A DNA stretch of 41,001 bases. It comes from Mesostigma viride (taxonomy: Eukaryota > Streptophyta > Mesostigmatophyceae > Mesostigmatales > Mesostigmataceae). Every line of letters begins with the position of its first letter. The stretch's first letter is position 1. The DNA is taken from the NCBI GenBank assembly GCA_009746045.1, contig RPFO01000886.1, positions 5,001 through 46,001 on the forward strand, given 5' to 3'. The translations under genes were made by a program, and so were the position numbers. The notes below the pieces were generated by a model. It was not told the DNA's origin, did not search any database, and was given only the letters and a program-made list of their open reading frames with translations. This document shows, piece after piece, positions 1 through 11,224 of this stretch.

Positions 1-327
1 AAAGAGCAGAGGGAAGCAGCGGAAGCCGTGCGTGGAAGATGAGGTAACGGGATGGAGTGTGGGCCCTGGCTTCTGGTTATGAAATGATGGCGGTTGCAGG
101 CCAGCCGTGCTCGCTGGTAATGGGTGTGTGGTGTTGAAATCCAAGTTCTGCGCTTATTCTCTTCTTTGGTCAATGATTGAAGGGATGTCGCCTTTTTTAT
201 TTTTGTGCATCTGCGTCCCGTCGTGACTGCCTCGTCATGGACGCCCAGGCGTAGAAGTTCGAACGAGGGAATGATTTTTCAAACGCCTGGATATGTTATG
301 ATGGTACGAATAAATGGTAATGGGTAG
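1..327. other. No recognised gene; unannotated left edge
   Basis: I see no long reading frame, tRNA or repeat here. The stretch lies upstream of the first putative exon and may hold its 5' exons or an intron. It has T-rich tracts near 190-205 and several AG dinucleotides that could act as acceptors (for example just before 328), but none is preceded by a convincing polypyrimidine tract. Confidence 0.3.
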
Positions 328-1098
328 AGGCGGCCAAAATTTTGTTGGAAGTGTGCCAACGCCGCACATACGACTTGAACAACCCTAGGTATCTTAGGAA
401 AAGGAAGCACGGATACGTCGGAGTGGAGGAAGAGGAAGACGGTGACGATGGTGAAGACGGAGAGGTTTACAATGGAGGCCTTGAGAATGGGGAGACATTG
501 AAGCAGGAGAGCAGGCTAGCGGTGAGTGGCCCGTCATGAATTACATTGTGGTTGCAGTTGTTAGCTAGGCGTGTTGATTGCTTCTTGCCGCGGGTAATCG
601 CTAGCATGCATAACCTTCTTTTTTCAACAGGTGTTCTGGTGCATTGACTGCCGCAAAGCAATTAATGGGACTGATTATGTGCCTATCATGCCGTTTGGGA
701 ATCATACATTGCCAACAATTTGTGTTTAGAAGGCGCGCCTTCAGAAGCATATTCAGCACCGCACGAACCAGGTGCTGAAGGCGTGCTTGGAGAGGAAGGG
801 GTATAAAGTGCGCATGACTGCATCGAAGAAGAAGAAGAAGCAGCAGGAATCGGGCAAGACCATGATAACCGAGCCAGGATTGGCTTTCGTGCATGCAGTA
901 CATGGTGCGGCGCAGGCAGTGAATGCTGCATCGATTGCAGCGGTGCAGCCTGTGGCCATGGCGGTGCAGCGCACGGGTCCTGATGTGTGGGCGTTGGCGA
1001 AGGAGATTCACGATGCTGTCATGGCCACATTGTCAAGCCAAGGAATGGGTGTTGGTTCCAGTCAGGTGCCTCGCCCGGAGGAAGCTTTTCTTCTGTAA
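328..1098 (+). pseudogene. Two-exon hypothetical gene with an in-frame TAG
   Basis: The reading frame opens after a stop at 318-320 and runs to a textbook donor (GTGAGT at 522). It resumes in the same phase after a T-rich acceptor ending CAG at 630. Exon 1 encodes a basic stretch followed by a strongly acidic Glu/Asp run. Exon 2 (631-1098) starts with a Cys-x2-Cys motif (FWCIDCRK), which could be half of a zinc finger, and later has a lysine run (SKKKKK) and an Ala-rich end; TAA closes it at 1096-1098. A TAG at 727-729 interrupts exon 2, but the same frame stays open on both sides, which suggests a single nonsense mutation in a formerly continuous exon. The true start is not visible. I do not recognise the family; the C-x2-C followed by His-containing helices could be a DNA-binding finger from a transposon. 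Splicing is inferred from sequence only. Confidence 0.45.
522..630 (+). other. Predicted spliceosomal intron
   Basis: This 109-bp intron begins GTGAGT and ends TTTTTTCAACAG. It is phase 0 and joins two frames that are open on both sides. It is one of the best splice-site pairs in the window. Confidence 0.6.
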
Positions 1099-1105
1099 GC
1101 AGAGG

Positions 1106-1205
1106 TGCGGCATCAAGCATTTGCAATCGCCATGAGAGCAGTGGAGATGTCTGCGGCATGAAGCATTTGCAATCGCCACGAGAGCAGTGGAGACGTCTGC
1201 GGCAT
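1106..1205. repeat. 46-bp tandem repeat, two copies plus 8 bp
   Basis: Units start at 1106 and 1152 and differ at only a few positions; the next eight bases at 1198 begin a third unit. The array lies directly after the stop codon of the preceding gene, so it would be in its 3' untranslated region. Confidence 0.8.
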
Positions 1206-2569
1206 TTGGAGATCTGCAGACAATTGCAGGAGGACATTGTGCGGTACGCTTGTAGGGTGTATGCTGTGTTCCGCTCGCTAATGGACATGTGCCCCTGTAA
1301 CCTCTTCCAGGCTAGTATCTGCTATCCACCTGTTCAGGCTTGAAAAGTAAATTGCTGTACGGTTCACAATTGGCATGGCTTGACATGCACGCGTCCTTGA
1401 CTGTGTTCTGCATGGGTTTGGGTTTTAGCGGTTTACATCAGACTCGGCTGTGTATCTGCTTAATCAGCCGACGTGTCACATAGGGACAGCAACGGCGCTG
1501 GGATGCCGCCCGGTGTGAATGCGAGTGAGGTACGCGCTGTCATGCATGGCGGATGGGGCGTGGAATTAAGCCACGACCCACGTTTTTGTGTTTGCACGGG
1601 GGGCTAGGGTGCAAGTTGTTGTGTTGCCCTGTCATTCATATGGCCATGGATACGCGGGAAGCTTTCCCCGTACCCATACTTAATGATGCATGGACTGGTT
1701 GTCACAGCCAAGGGTTTAGCTGTCGTGGGTTTGCTGAGTAATCATGGCAGGCTGCTAGGCTGGTGCTAGAACAGCCATAGCGCGGTTACTGCTATGTCTT
1801 GCCCGTGCTAACTGATGCTGCAGCCACATGTGCGTGGAGCGCGAATCGTCCCGTGAGGAGAAGGAGGAGGCGGGGCCGGTGCACCCACGGTCAGGCCGGT
1901 CCGGAGAAGAAGGAGGCGGAGCACCCAGTGTGGGAGAAGGAGAAGGCGGGGAAGCACTGAAGCTCCACCCCATGTCAGGCCTCTAGTATAGGTGGCAGTT
2001 AACTAAACCCATGCACCTGCAGGTTGTAGCTCAGAATGTATTAAAAATCATATGCCCCTTTGCAGGTATATGTGTAACAGTGACTCCCAACGGATATATG
2101 TTCCTAATTTGTTAAATTCTTACTGAATAATTGTTGTCTTTATGAACCCATGAAGAGCAAAGCCCGGTGGGGAGTACATGTAACGCATTACCACGAGAAG
2201 GGGTCCCCACACCGCATTTCTTTGCTCTCTGTTCCTACTATGCAGAACAAGAAGAGGTGGAAGACCAATGTCCCGGCTCACACGCCAGCCCCTGTGGGTA
2301 AGCCCCCTCCCCCAAAGCGGAAGGGGCGCTTTGGGGAGAAGTGTAGTTAGGATTTTGTAGACTAGATAGCTTAGAGTTAGCTTATTTCGATGTCGCGGCT
2401 TGACCCACCTCCACCCATTCAGCAAGGAATATGTGCTACATGATCTCCCAACGGAGGCATGTTATAATTTTATTTGATTGTTTAATGTAGTGTCTTGGGG
2501 CATGATGCAGATGAGATTTGTAACTTCCGTGTAATTATGTTTCTATAGAGATTAGCATAGTACTATAAA
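1206..2569. other. Mostly unrecognised intergenic sequence
   Basis: Apart from the doubtful small ORF at 1828-1986, I see no gene here. Two copies of a short stem-loop-like motif containing CTCCCAACGG lie near 2080-2115 and 2434-2466, and two more follow near 3.9-4.0 kb. Confidence 0.3.
1828..1986 (+). CDS. Small acidic/Gly-rich ORF (52 aa), doubtful
   Basis: An ATG at 1828 opens 52 codons rich in Glu, Gly and Arg, closed by TAG. It lies just after a plausible branch point and acceptor (CTAACTGATGCTGCAG ending near 1823), so it may be part of a spliced exon. The purine-rich composition of the region could equally produce an open frame by chance. No family is recognised. Confidence 0.15.
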   Translation: MCVERESSREEKEEAGPVHPRSGRSGEEGGGAPSVGEGEGGEALKLHPMSGL

Positions 2570-3597
2570 CATCCATCCATCCATCCATCCATCCATCCAT
2601 CCATCCATCCATCCATCCATCCATCCATCCATCCATCCATCCATCCATCCATCCATCCATCCATCCATCCATCCATCCATCCATCCATCCATCCATCCAT
2701 CCATCCATCCATCCATCCATCCATCCATCCATCCATCCATCCATCCATCCATCCATCCATCCATCCATCCATCCATCCATCCATATCCATCCATCCATCC
2801 ATCCATCCATCCATCCATCCATCCATCCATCCATCCATCCATCCATCCATCCATCCATCCATCCATCCATCCATCCATCCATCCATCCATCCATCATCCA
2901 TCCATCCATCCATCCATCCATCCATCCATCCATCCATCCATCCATCCATCCATCCATCCATCCATCCATCCATCCATCCATCCATCCATCCATCCATCCA
3001 TCCATCCATCCATCCATCCATCCATCCATCCATCCATCCATCCATCCATCCATCCATCCATCCATCCATCCATCCATCCATCCATCCATCCATCCATCCA
3101 TCCATCCATCCATCCATCCATCCATCCATCCATCCATCCATCCATCCATCCATCCATCCATCCATCCATCCATCCATCCATCCATCCATCCATCCATCCA
3201 TCCATCCATCCATCCATCCATCCATCCATCCATCCATCCATCCATCCATCCATCCATCCATCCATCCATCCATCCATCCATCCATCCATCCATCCATCCA
3301 TCCATCCATCCATCCATCCATCCATCCATCCATCCATCCATCCATCCATCCATCCATCCATCCATCCATCCATCCATCCATCCATCCATCCATCCATCCA
3401 TCCATCCATCCATCCATCCATCCATCCATCCATCCATCCATCCATCCATCCATCCATCCATCCATCCATCCATCCATCCATCCATCCATCCATCCATCCA
3501 TCCATCCATCCATCCATCCATCCATCCATCCATCCATCCATCCATCCATCCATCCATCCATCCATCCATCCATCCATCCATCCATCCATCCATCCAT
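2570..3597. repeat. (CCAT)n microsatellite, ~1,030 bp
   Basis: This is about 257 near-perfect tetranucleotide units. Only two visible interruptions break the phase: an extra AT near 2785 and a missing C near 2894. Its minus strand reads as endless Met-Asp-Gly-Trp in several frames, which is an artefact of the repeat and not a protein. Confidence 0.98.
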
Positions 3598-3604
3598 TGA
3601 TCGG

Positions 3605-3652
3605 GGTATCAAGGACTGAGACAACCAGCGCAGGCCAGAAATCGGGAGAATC
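3605..3652 (-). repeat. Dispersed ~45-bp motif, copy 1
   Basis: A 35-bp stretch at 3618-3652 is identical, in reverse complement, to 38350-38384. The homology extends outward across the bases TATCAAGGA, with a 4-bp indel. A 27-bp core also recurs at 10861-10887. The shared core includes GACAACCAGCGCAGGCCAGA. Here the motif directly abuts the end of the (CCAT)n array. On the minus strand upstream (about 3780-3830) is a weak tRNA-like A-box (TAGCTAAACGG), so this may be the 3' tail of a degraded SINE. Confidence 0.7.
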
Positions 3653-3928
3653 AGAAATCGGGGTATAGTCCTAGTACAGCCATGCTACGTCCTGGCTATG
3701 ATGAGATTACTTGCCCACGCTCCTAGTGTTATGCCATGCTCACATGGGTCTTATTGCACCCACAGATTGCCGGATCGTTAGCGTGTCCGTTTAGCTAGCG
3801 TTCCCGAATGCAGCTGTGGCATGCCTTAGGCATGAAGGAGACTGGGGGTCTCTGCCCTTTCTCCTGTTGTGCACACACAGGGATTAAAAGCACTTCGGTG
3901 CTCCGTGACTCCCCAACGGGAGCACGTG

Positions 3929-3985
3929 TTTAATTAATTAATTAATTAATTAATTAATTAATTAATTAATTAATTAATTAATTAA
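3929..3985. repeat. (AATT)n simple repeat
   Basis: About 57 bp of alternating AATT units, followed by degenerate AT-rich sequence. It is flanked on both sides by related copies of a short imperfect hairpin motif (around 3895-3930 and 3999-4035). Confidence 0.9.
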
Positions 3986-4124
3986 TCGGGGTTAACTAAT
4001 GCTCCTTGACTCCCTAATGGGGGCATGAGTTTAATAAATGAATTAAGTAGTTAGTTAATAAATCAGGTTGATTCAGATGAGGTCCCTGCTGGTTCCTTGT
4101 GGACTGGCCAGCCAGGGAGATATC

Positions 4125-4161
4125 TTCTTACATGGTCAGGCCCTTGCCGACCATGTAAGAA
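4125..4161. other. Perfect 13-bp hairpin
   Basis: TTCTTACATGGTC at 4125-4137 is the exact reverse complement of 4149-4161, with an 11-nt loop. It could be a short inverted repeat of a decayed element; no function is evident. Confidence 0.6.
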
Positions 4162-5172
4162 CGAACCTGTTAGGCGACGCAGTGGCCAACATTGGACATA
4201 CCGCCATATGTTTGTCTCCGCGATATGATTTTAGCTGACATGCAGAGCACAGACACTGTTGGCGTCATCCGCTCAACCCCTCTTATTCAGACATGGGACC
4301 TCGGATATGTAGGATTAGTAGCGTTGCCCAGGCGGACATTGTCAAAGACTACGACCCCCCAGTTGTGGGTCCTAGGAAATTTAACAAGCATGATGGTCTC
4401 CTTGTTGATAGGCATTAATTAATCCTTGATGATAGGCATTGCTTGCGTGCAAGAGTAGCTCGAGGCCCATATTTTAGACTACTAGCTGAGCTGTGGACAT
4501 ACATGTAGTTATTGACGTCTTGACGGATATTGACGTCTTGGGGTGACTTCCACTATATCTTCTTTGGGGAATTCAGAGACCCCGGTCCCCCAACATGGAC
4601 ATGAGACTAATTAAAATCAATTAATCAATGTCATGAATAGAGCGCGTTCATGACGTTCAGTCATGAACAGAGCCCTAACCTTAAACACATAAGAAAACAA
4701 TTATGGCGGGCCATGTGACCAATGTAAGAAGCTTAGCCCCCAAACATATTGTTGTCTCACGTAATGAATCACTTGCTGATCAACAAATCGATGGTTATCT
4801 CATAGGCACAATGTACCTCTGACCATCATTGCTGGCCCATGCATGCATGCACCAATGGCAGCCTACATGACACATACATCGCTTATTTGCCATGTAAAAA
4901 ATGCGACAAAGTGTCCATATAGGTACTCATAGATTAGCACAAATTCCTTAGCACGATGTGGACAACTTTACTTAACGGTGAAAGCCTGTCTCGCCCTTAT
5001 TGCCTTGAGGGTTCCCGGCGATAGGTCCTGTCTGTTGGTCGACATTTTTCTTTTGCAGCTGGCCATCGTCGGTAGGTATGAATGATCTCGATGCTAGCAA
5101 TTACGATGATGATACCCGAGGTAGTCTATACCTCGGATCGAGAGCTTCTTCTTGTATGGCAATGCCGGCAGG

Positions 5173-5863
5173 GCGATGACGGTGACGGCCGTCACCGTCA
5201 TCGCTCTCGACGGGCGTGATGGAAAGGACCTGTTTGATAGGCGGCAGCTATTTTTAATATAGGTCGTTTAATATTACTCCCAATAAAGAGTTATGAGGTT
5301 GGCCCTCGGCATGGCGATCACGGGGCGATGACGGGGCGATGACGGGGCGATGACGGGGCGTTGACGCGCGTGATGAATAGGATCTGTTTGATAGGCGGCG
5401 GCTATTGGTAATATAGTTTGTTGATTAAGAGAAGAGTTTAGATGTTGGCCCGTCGAGGGCGATGACGGTGACGGCGTCACCGTCATCGCCCTCGACGGGC
5501 GTCATGAATACGACCTTTTTTATATGCGGCGGCTATTGGTAGTATAGGTCGTTGACTATTACTCCGAATAAAGAGTTAAGAGGTTGGCCCTCGGCATGGC
5601 GATCACGGGGCGATGACGGGGCGATGACGGGGCGTTGACGCGCGTGATGAATAGGATCTGTTTGATAGGCGGCGCTTATTGGTAATATAGATTGTTGATT
5701 AAGAGAAGAGTTTAGATGTTGGCCCGTCGAGGGCGATGACGGTGACGGCGTCACCGTCATCGCCCTCGACGGGCGTCATGAATACGACCTGTTTGATATG
5801 CGGCGGCTATTGGTAATATAGGTCGTTGATTATGCCCGTCGGTATTTACATGTAGGGATAAAG
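5173..5863. repeat. ~285-bp tandem repeat with TGACG-rich palindromes
   Basis: The landmark GAGGTTGGCCCTCGGC recurs at 5295 and 5580, with a diverged copy at 5863 (spacing 285 and 283 bp). Each unit has a run of direct GGGGCGATGAC repeats and a long perfect palindrome with 25-bp arms around one central base (5449-5499; the second copy is near 5723-5773). A shorter relative with 16-bp arms lies at 5173-5204. Arms contain repeated TGACG/CGTCA, the half-site of bZIP/CREB-type factors. Function is unknown. Confidence 0.85.
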
Positions 5864-5894
5864 AGGTGGGCCCTCGGGAATTACATCGGGCTGT

Positions 5895-6323
5895 ACTAGG
5901 CCGGTATACCGTAGTTGTGTATCACCACCCTCCTTCCCACGGCAGGACCCGCTGTTGTACTGGCGGCAGTTGTGTACCACCTGTACGGTATTTGTGTACC
6001 ACCCCCCTCCTTCCCACGGCAGGTACGCAGCGCCCGGCTGTTGTCCTGGCTGCAGTTGTGTACCACCTGTACGGTATTTGTGTACCACCCCCCTCCTTCC
6101 CACGGCAGGTACGCAGCGCCCGGCTGTTGTCCTGGCTGCAGTTGTGTACCACCTGTACGGTATTTGTGTACCACCCCCCTCCTTCCCACGGCAGGTACGC
6201 AGCGCCCGGCTGTTGTCCTGGCTGCAGTTGTGTACCACCTGTACGGTATTTGTGTACCACCCCCCTCCTTCCCACGGCAGGTACGCAGCGAACCGCTGTT
6301 GTCCTGGCTGCAGTTGTGTACCA
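5895..6323. repeat. 86-bp minisatellite, left part
   Basis: The landmark GTACGGTATTTGTG recurs at 5983, 6069, 6155 and 6241, exactly 86 bp apart, after a diverged first unit from about 5900. The array is cut at 6323 by the DNA transposon and resumes at 17593 with the same 86-bp period. Open frames here on both strands are by-products of the repeat. Confidence 0.95.
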
Positions 6324-6352
6324 GGGTGGTTTTACCGGATTAGGATACATTT
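6324..6352 (+). repeat. Left terminal inverted repeat
   Basis: 29 bp, exact reverse complement of 17564-17592. It is followed after 7 bp by a second direct copy of TTAGGATACATTT, a typical subterminal protein-binding arrangement. The CCA at 6321-6323 is the target duplication. Confidence 0.9.
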
Positions 6353-6469
6353 TTTTGTTTAGGATACATTTGATGCACTGTGCAGTTTTCAGATGTGTTT
6401 GAGGGGGTTGATTGCGCCTAACATGCATTTTATTGAAGCAATGAGTTTCCCAAGATATACATGATATAA

Positions 6470-6545
6470 ACTAAGACAATTGACCCATTAAGGCAATGAG
6501 ACAACATCAATAAGACAACATATGCCAATTGAATAAGACAACTCA
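6470..6545. repeat. Left subterminal AGACAA repeats
   Basis: Four short direct AGACAA motifs are spaced over about 70 bp. The right end of the transposon has matching GAGACAACA copies near 17381 and 17446. Their presence at both ends suggests transposase or partner-protein binding sites; this is inference. Confidence 0.4.
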
Positions 6546-6713
6546 ACCTTACAGGACGTTGGGCCATCATACGTCCGGAATAATTGTCTCACTTATTACA
6601 TAACCAAACTTTTTGAGGGATCGCCATGGTTGCATGGTTTCCACACATGCGCCCTGCACTCATGTGCATCAAAGGTGTTGCGTCTAGTGCCAACTCAGTG
6701 TCAAAGAACTGAT

Positions 6714-9540
<2,827 letters not shown>

Positions 9541-9679
9541 AGTTCCCGTGGCTAGTGCCCATCACCTTCCACCTTGAGCGAAGTCACGAATTCAAGCGCG
9601 AAGTGCATTTGAATCAAGCGGGAACTGGGTGACACTGCTTGAAGACGTGCAGCTCCAAGGCATGCAAATGATGCAATGT

Positions 9680-10715
9680 ATCAAAGATACGATACGCAAA
9701 GTTCAGGTGTTCAGGTGAAGCCGTGAAGACGTGAAGCCGTGAAGCCGTGAAGACGTGGTGAAGACAGGTGAAGACGTGGTGAAGACGTGAAGACGTGAAG
9801 ACGTGAAGACGTGAAGACGTGAAGACACGATACGGCAAGTTCAGGTGAAGTTCAGGTGTTCAGGTGAAGCCGTGAAGACGTGAAGACGTGAAGCCGTGAA
9901 GCCGTGGTGAAGACAGGTGAAGACGCGGTGAAGACGTGAAGACGTGAAGACGTGAAGACGTGAAGACGTGAAGACACGATACGGCAAGTTCAGGTGAAGT
10001 TCAGGTGTTCAGGTGAAGCCGTGAAGACGTGAAGCCGTGAAGCCGTGAAGACGTGGTGAAGACAGGTGAAGACGCGGTGAAGACGTGAAGACGTGAAGAC
10101 GTGAAGACGTGAAGACGTGAAGACACGATACGGCAAGTTCAGGTGAAGTTCAGGTGTTCAGGTGAAGCCGTGAAGACGTGAAGCCGTGAAGCCGTGAAGA
10201 CGTGGTGAAGACAGGTGAAGACGCGGTGAAGACGTGAAGACGTGAAGACGTGAAGACGTGAAGACGTGAAGACACGATACGGCAAGTTCAGGTGAAGTTC
10301 AGGTGTTCAGGTGAAGCCGTGAAGACGTGAAGCCGTGAAGCCGTGAAGACGTGGTGAAGACAGGTGAAGACGCGGTGAAGACGTGAAGACGTGAAGACGT
10401 GAAGACGTGAAGACGTGAAGACACGATACGGCAAGTTCAGGTGAAGTTCAGGTGTTCAGGTGAAGCCGTGAAGACGTGAAGCCGTGAAGCCGTGAAGACG
10501 TGGTGAAGACAGGTGAAGACGCGGTGAAGACGTGAAGACGTGAAGACGTGAAGACGTGAAGACGTGAAGACACGATACGGCAAGTTCAGGTGAAGTTCAG
10601 GTGTTCAGGTGAAGCCGTGAAGACGTGAAGCCGTGAAGCCGTGAAGACGTGGTGAAGACAGGTGAAGACGCGGTGAAGACGTGAAGACGTGAAGACGTGA
10701 AGACGTGAAGACAAG
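9680..10715. repeat. 149-bp tandem array, about seven copies
   Basis: The landmark CACGATACGGCAAG starts at 9826, 9975, 10124, 10273, 10422 and 10571, exactly 149 bp apart. Each unit is itself built of GTGAAGACG/GTGAAGCCG 9-mers, so this is a two-level repeat. Copies are nearly identical. It occupies the whole space between the 5' ends of the two divergent transposon genes, where a shared enhancer or a protein-binding array would be expected. Because there are no unique spacers it is not CRISPR-like. Confidence 0.95.
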
Positions 10716-10784
10716 TTGCAGCACTCAGCCGCAGCAGTCGCACGCAGGTAGAAACGATAATTTGTTTGAATCTGTCAAGACCCC

Positions 10785-11224
10785 ATCGAATGTAAAACAG
10801 GTTTTTCGTAAAGAAATCCGATGTGTGGGCGGGCTTTACATAGTTGCGATTTCTGGCCTGCGATTTCTGGCCTGCGCTGGTTGTCTCTTTTATAGTGCTT
10901 CTGCCCAAGCACTACCGGCTGTAAAACAGTATACTTCTTGAAGAAATCAGTTGGGGCTTTGTTGGGCGTCACATTTGACCGGTGGGCGGAGTTTCCTGCT
11001 TCTGTGAAGGCGCCATCGAATGTAGATCAGTAGATTTTCTAAAGAAATCTGAGGTGTGGGCGGGGCCTTTATTGCTTGTGTCCATCCACCACCGGATGTA
11101 GAACAGTAGACTTATTGAAGAAAACAGTTTGGGGCTTTGTTGGGCGCCACATTTGAGCGGTGGGCGGGGTTTCTTGCTTCTGTCCAAGCACCACCGGGTG
11201 TAATACAGTAGATTTCCTATTAAC
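10785..11224 (+). promoter_or_regulatory. Repeated GC-box-like promoter of the transposase
   Basis: Two alternating sub-repeats occur twice. Type alpha starts near 10791 and 11016 and ends with a GTGGGCGGG motif. Type beta starts near 10917 and 11094 and contains GGGGCTTTGTTGGGCG followed by GGTGGGCGG. A partial fifth unit ends at the ATG (11225). The four GGGCGG-type boxes look like GC boxes. The region lies immediately 5' of the transposase start, so a promoter role is inferred from position and repetition; no TATA box was assigned. Confidence 0.45.
10861..10887 (+). repeat. Dispersed motif, copy 2 (27-bp core)
   Basis: 27 bp identical to part of 38350-38384 and, in reverse, to 3618-3652. 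A partial duplicate of its first part lies immediately upstream (about 10847-10861). It sits in the promoter of the DNA transposon's transposase gene. Confidence 0.75.

Larger units (their letters stand above)
3653..5150. other. AT-rich intergenic stretch without a recognised gene
   Basis: Only short accidental frames are present. Visible structure is the AATT repeat, the two hairpin-like motifs flanking it, and one 13-bp hairpin at 4125-4161. Confidence 0.35.

Noticed and set aside
2535-3624. Long Met-Asp-Gly-Trp repeat proteins (up to 353 aa) on the minus strand
   Set aside because: They are translations of the (CCAT)n microsatellite in all three frames, with no independent coding evidence.
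5846-6428. Overlapping Cys/Pro/Thr-rich ORFs on both strands
   Set aside because: They come from the 86-bp minisatellite (86 is not a multiple of three, so frames rotate and stay open by chance); no ORF keeps a coherent protein.
9680-10715. Possible CRISPR array
   Set aside because: The 149-bp units are contiguous with no variable spacers, no cas genes are present and the DNA is eukaryotic.
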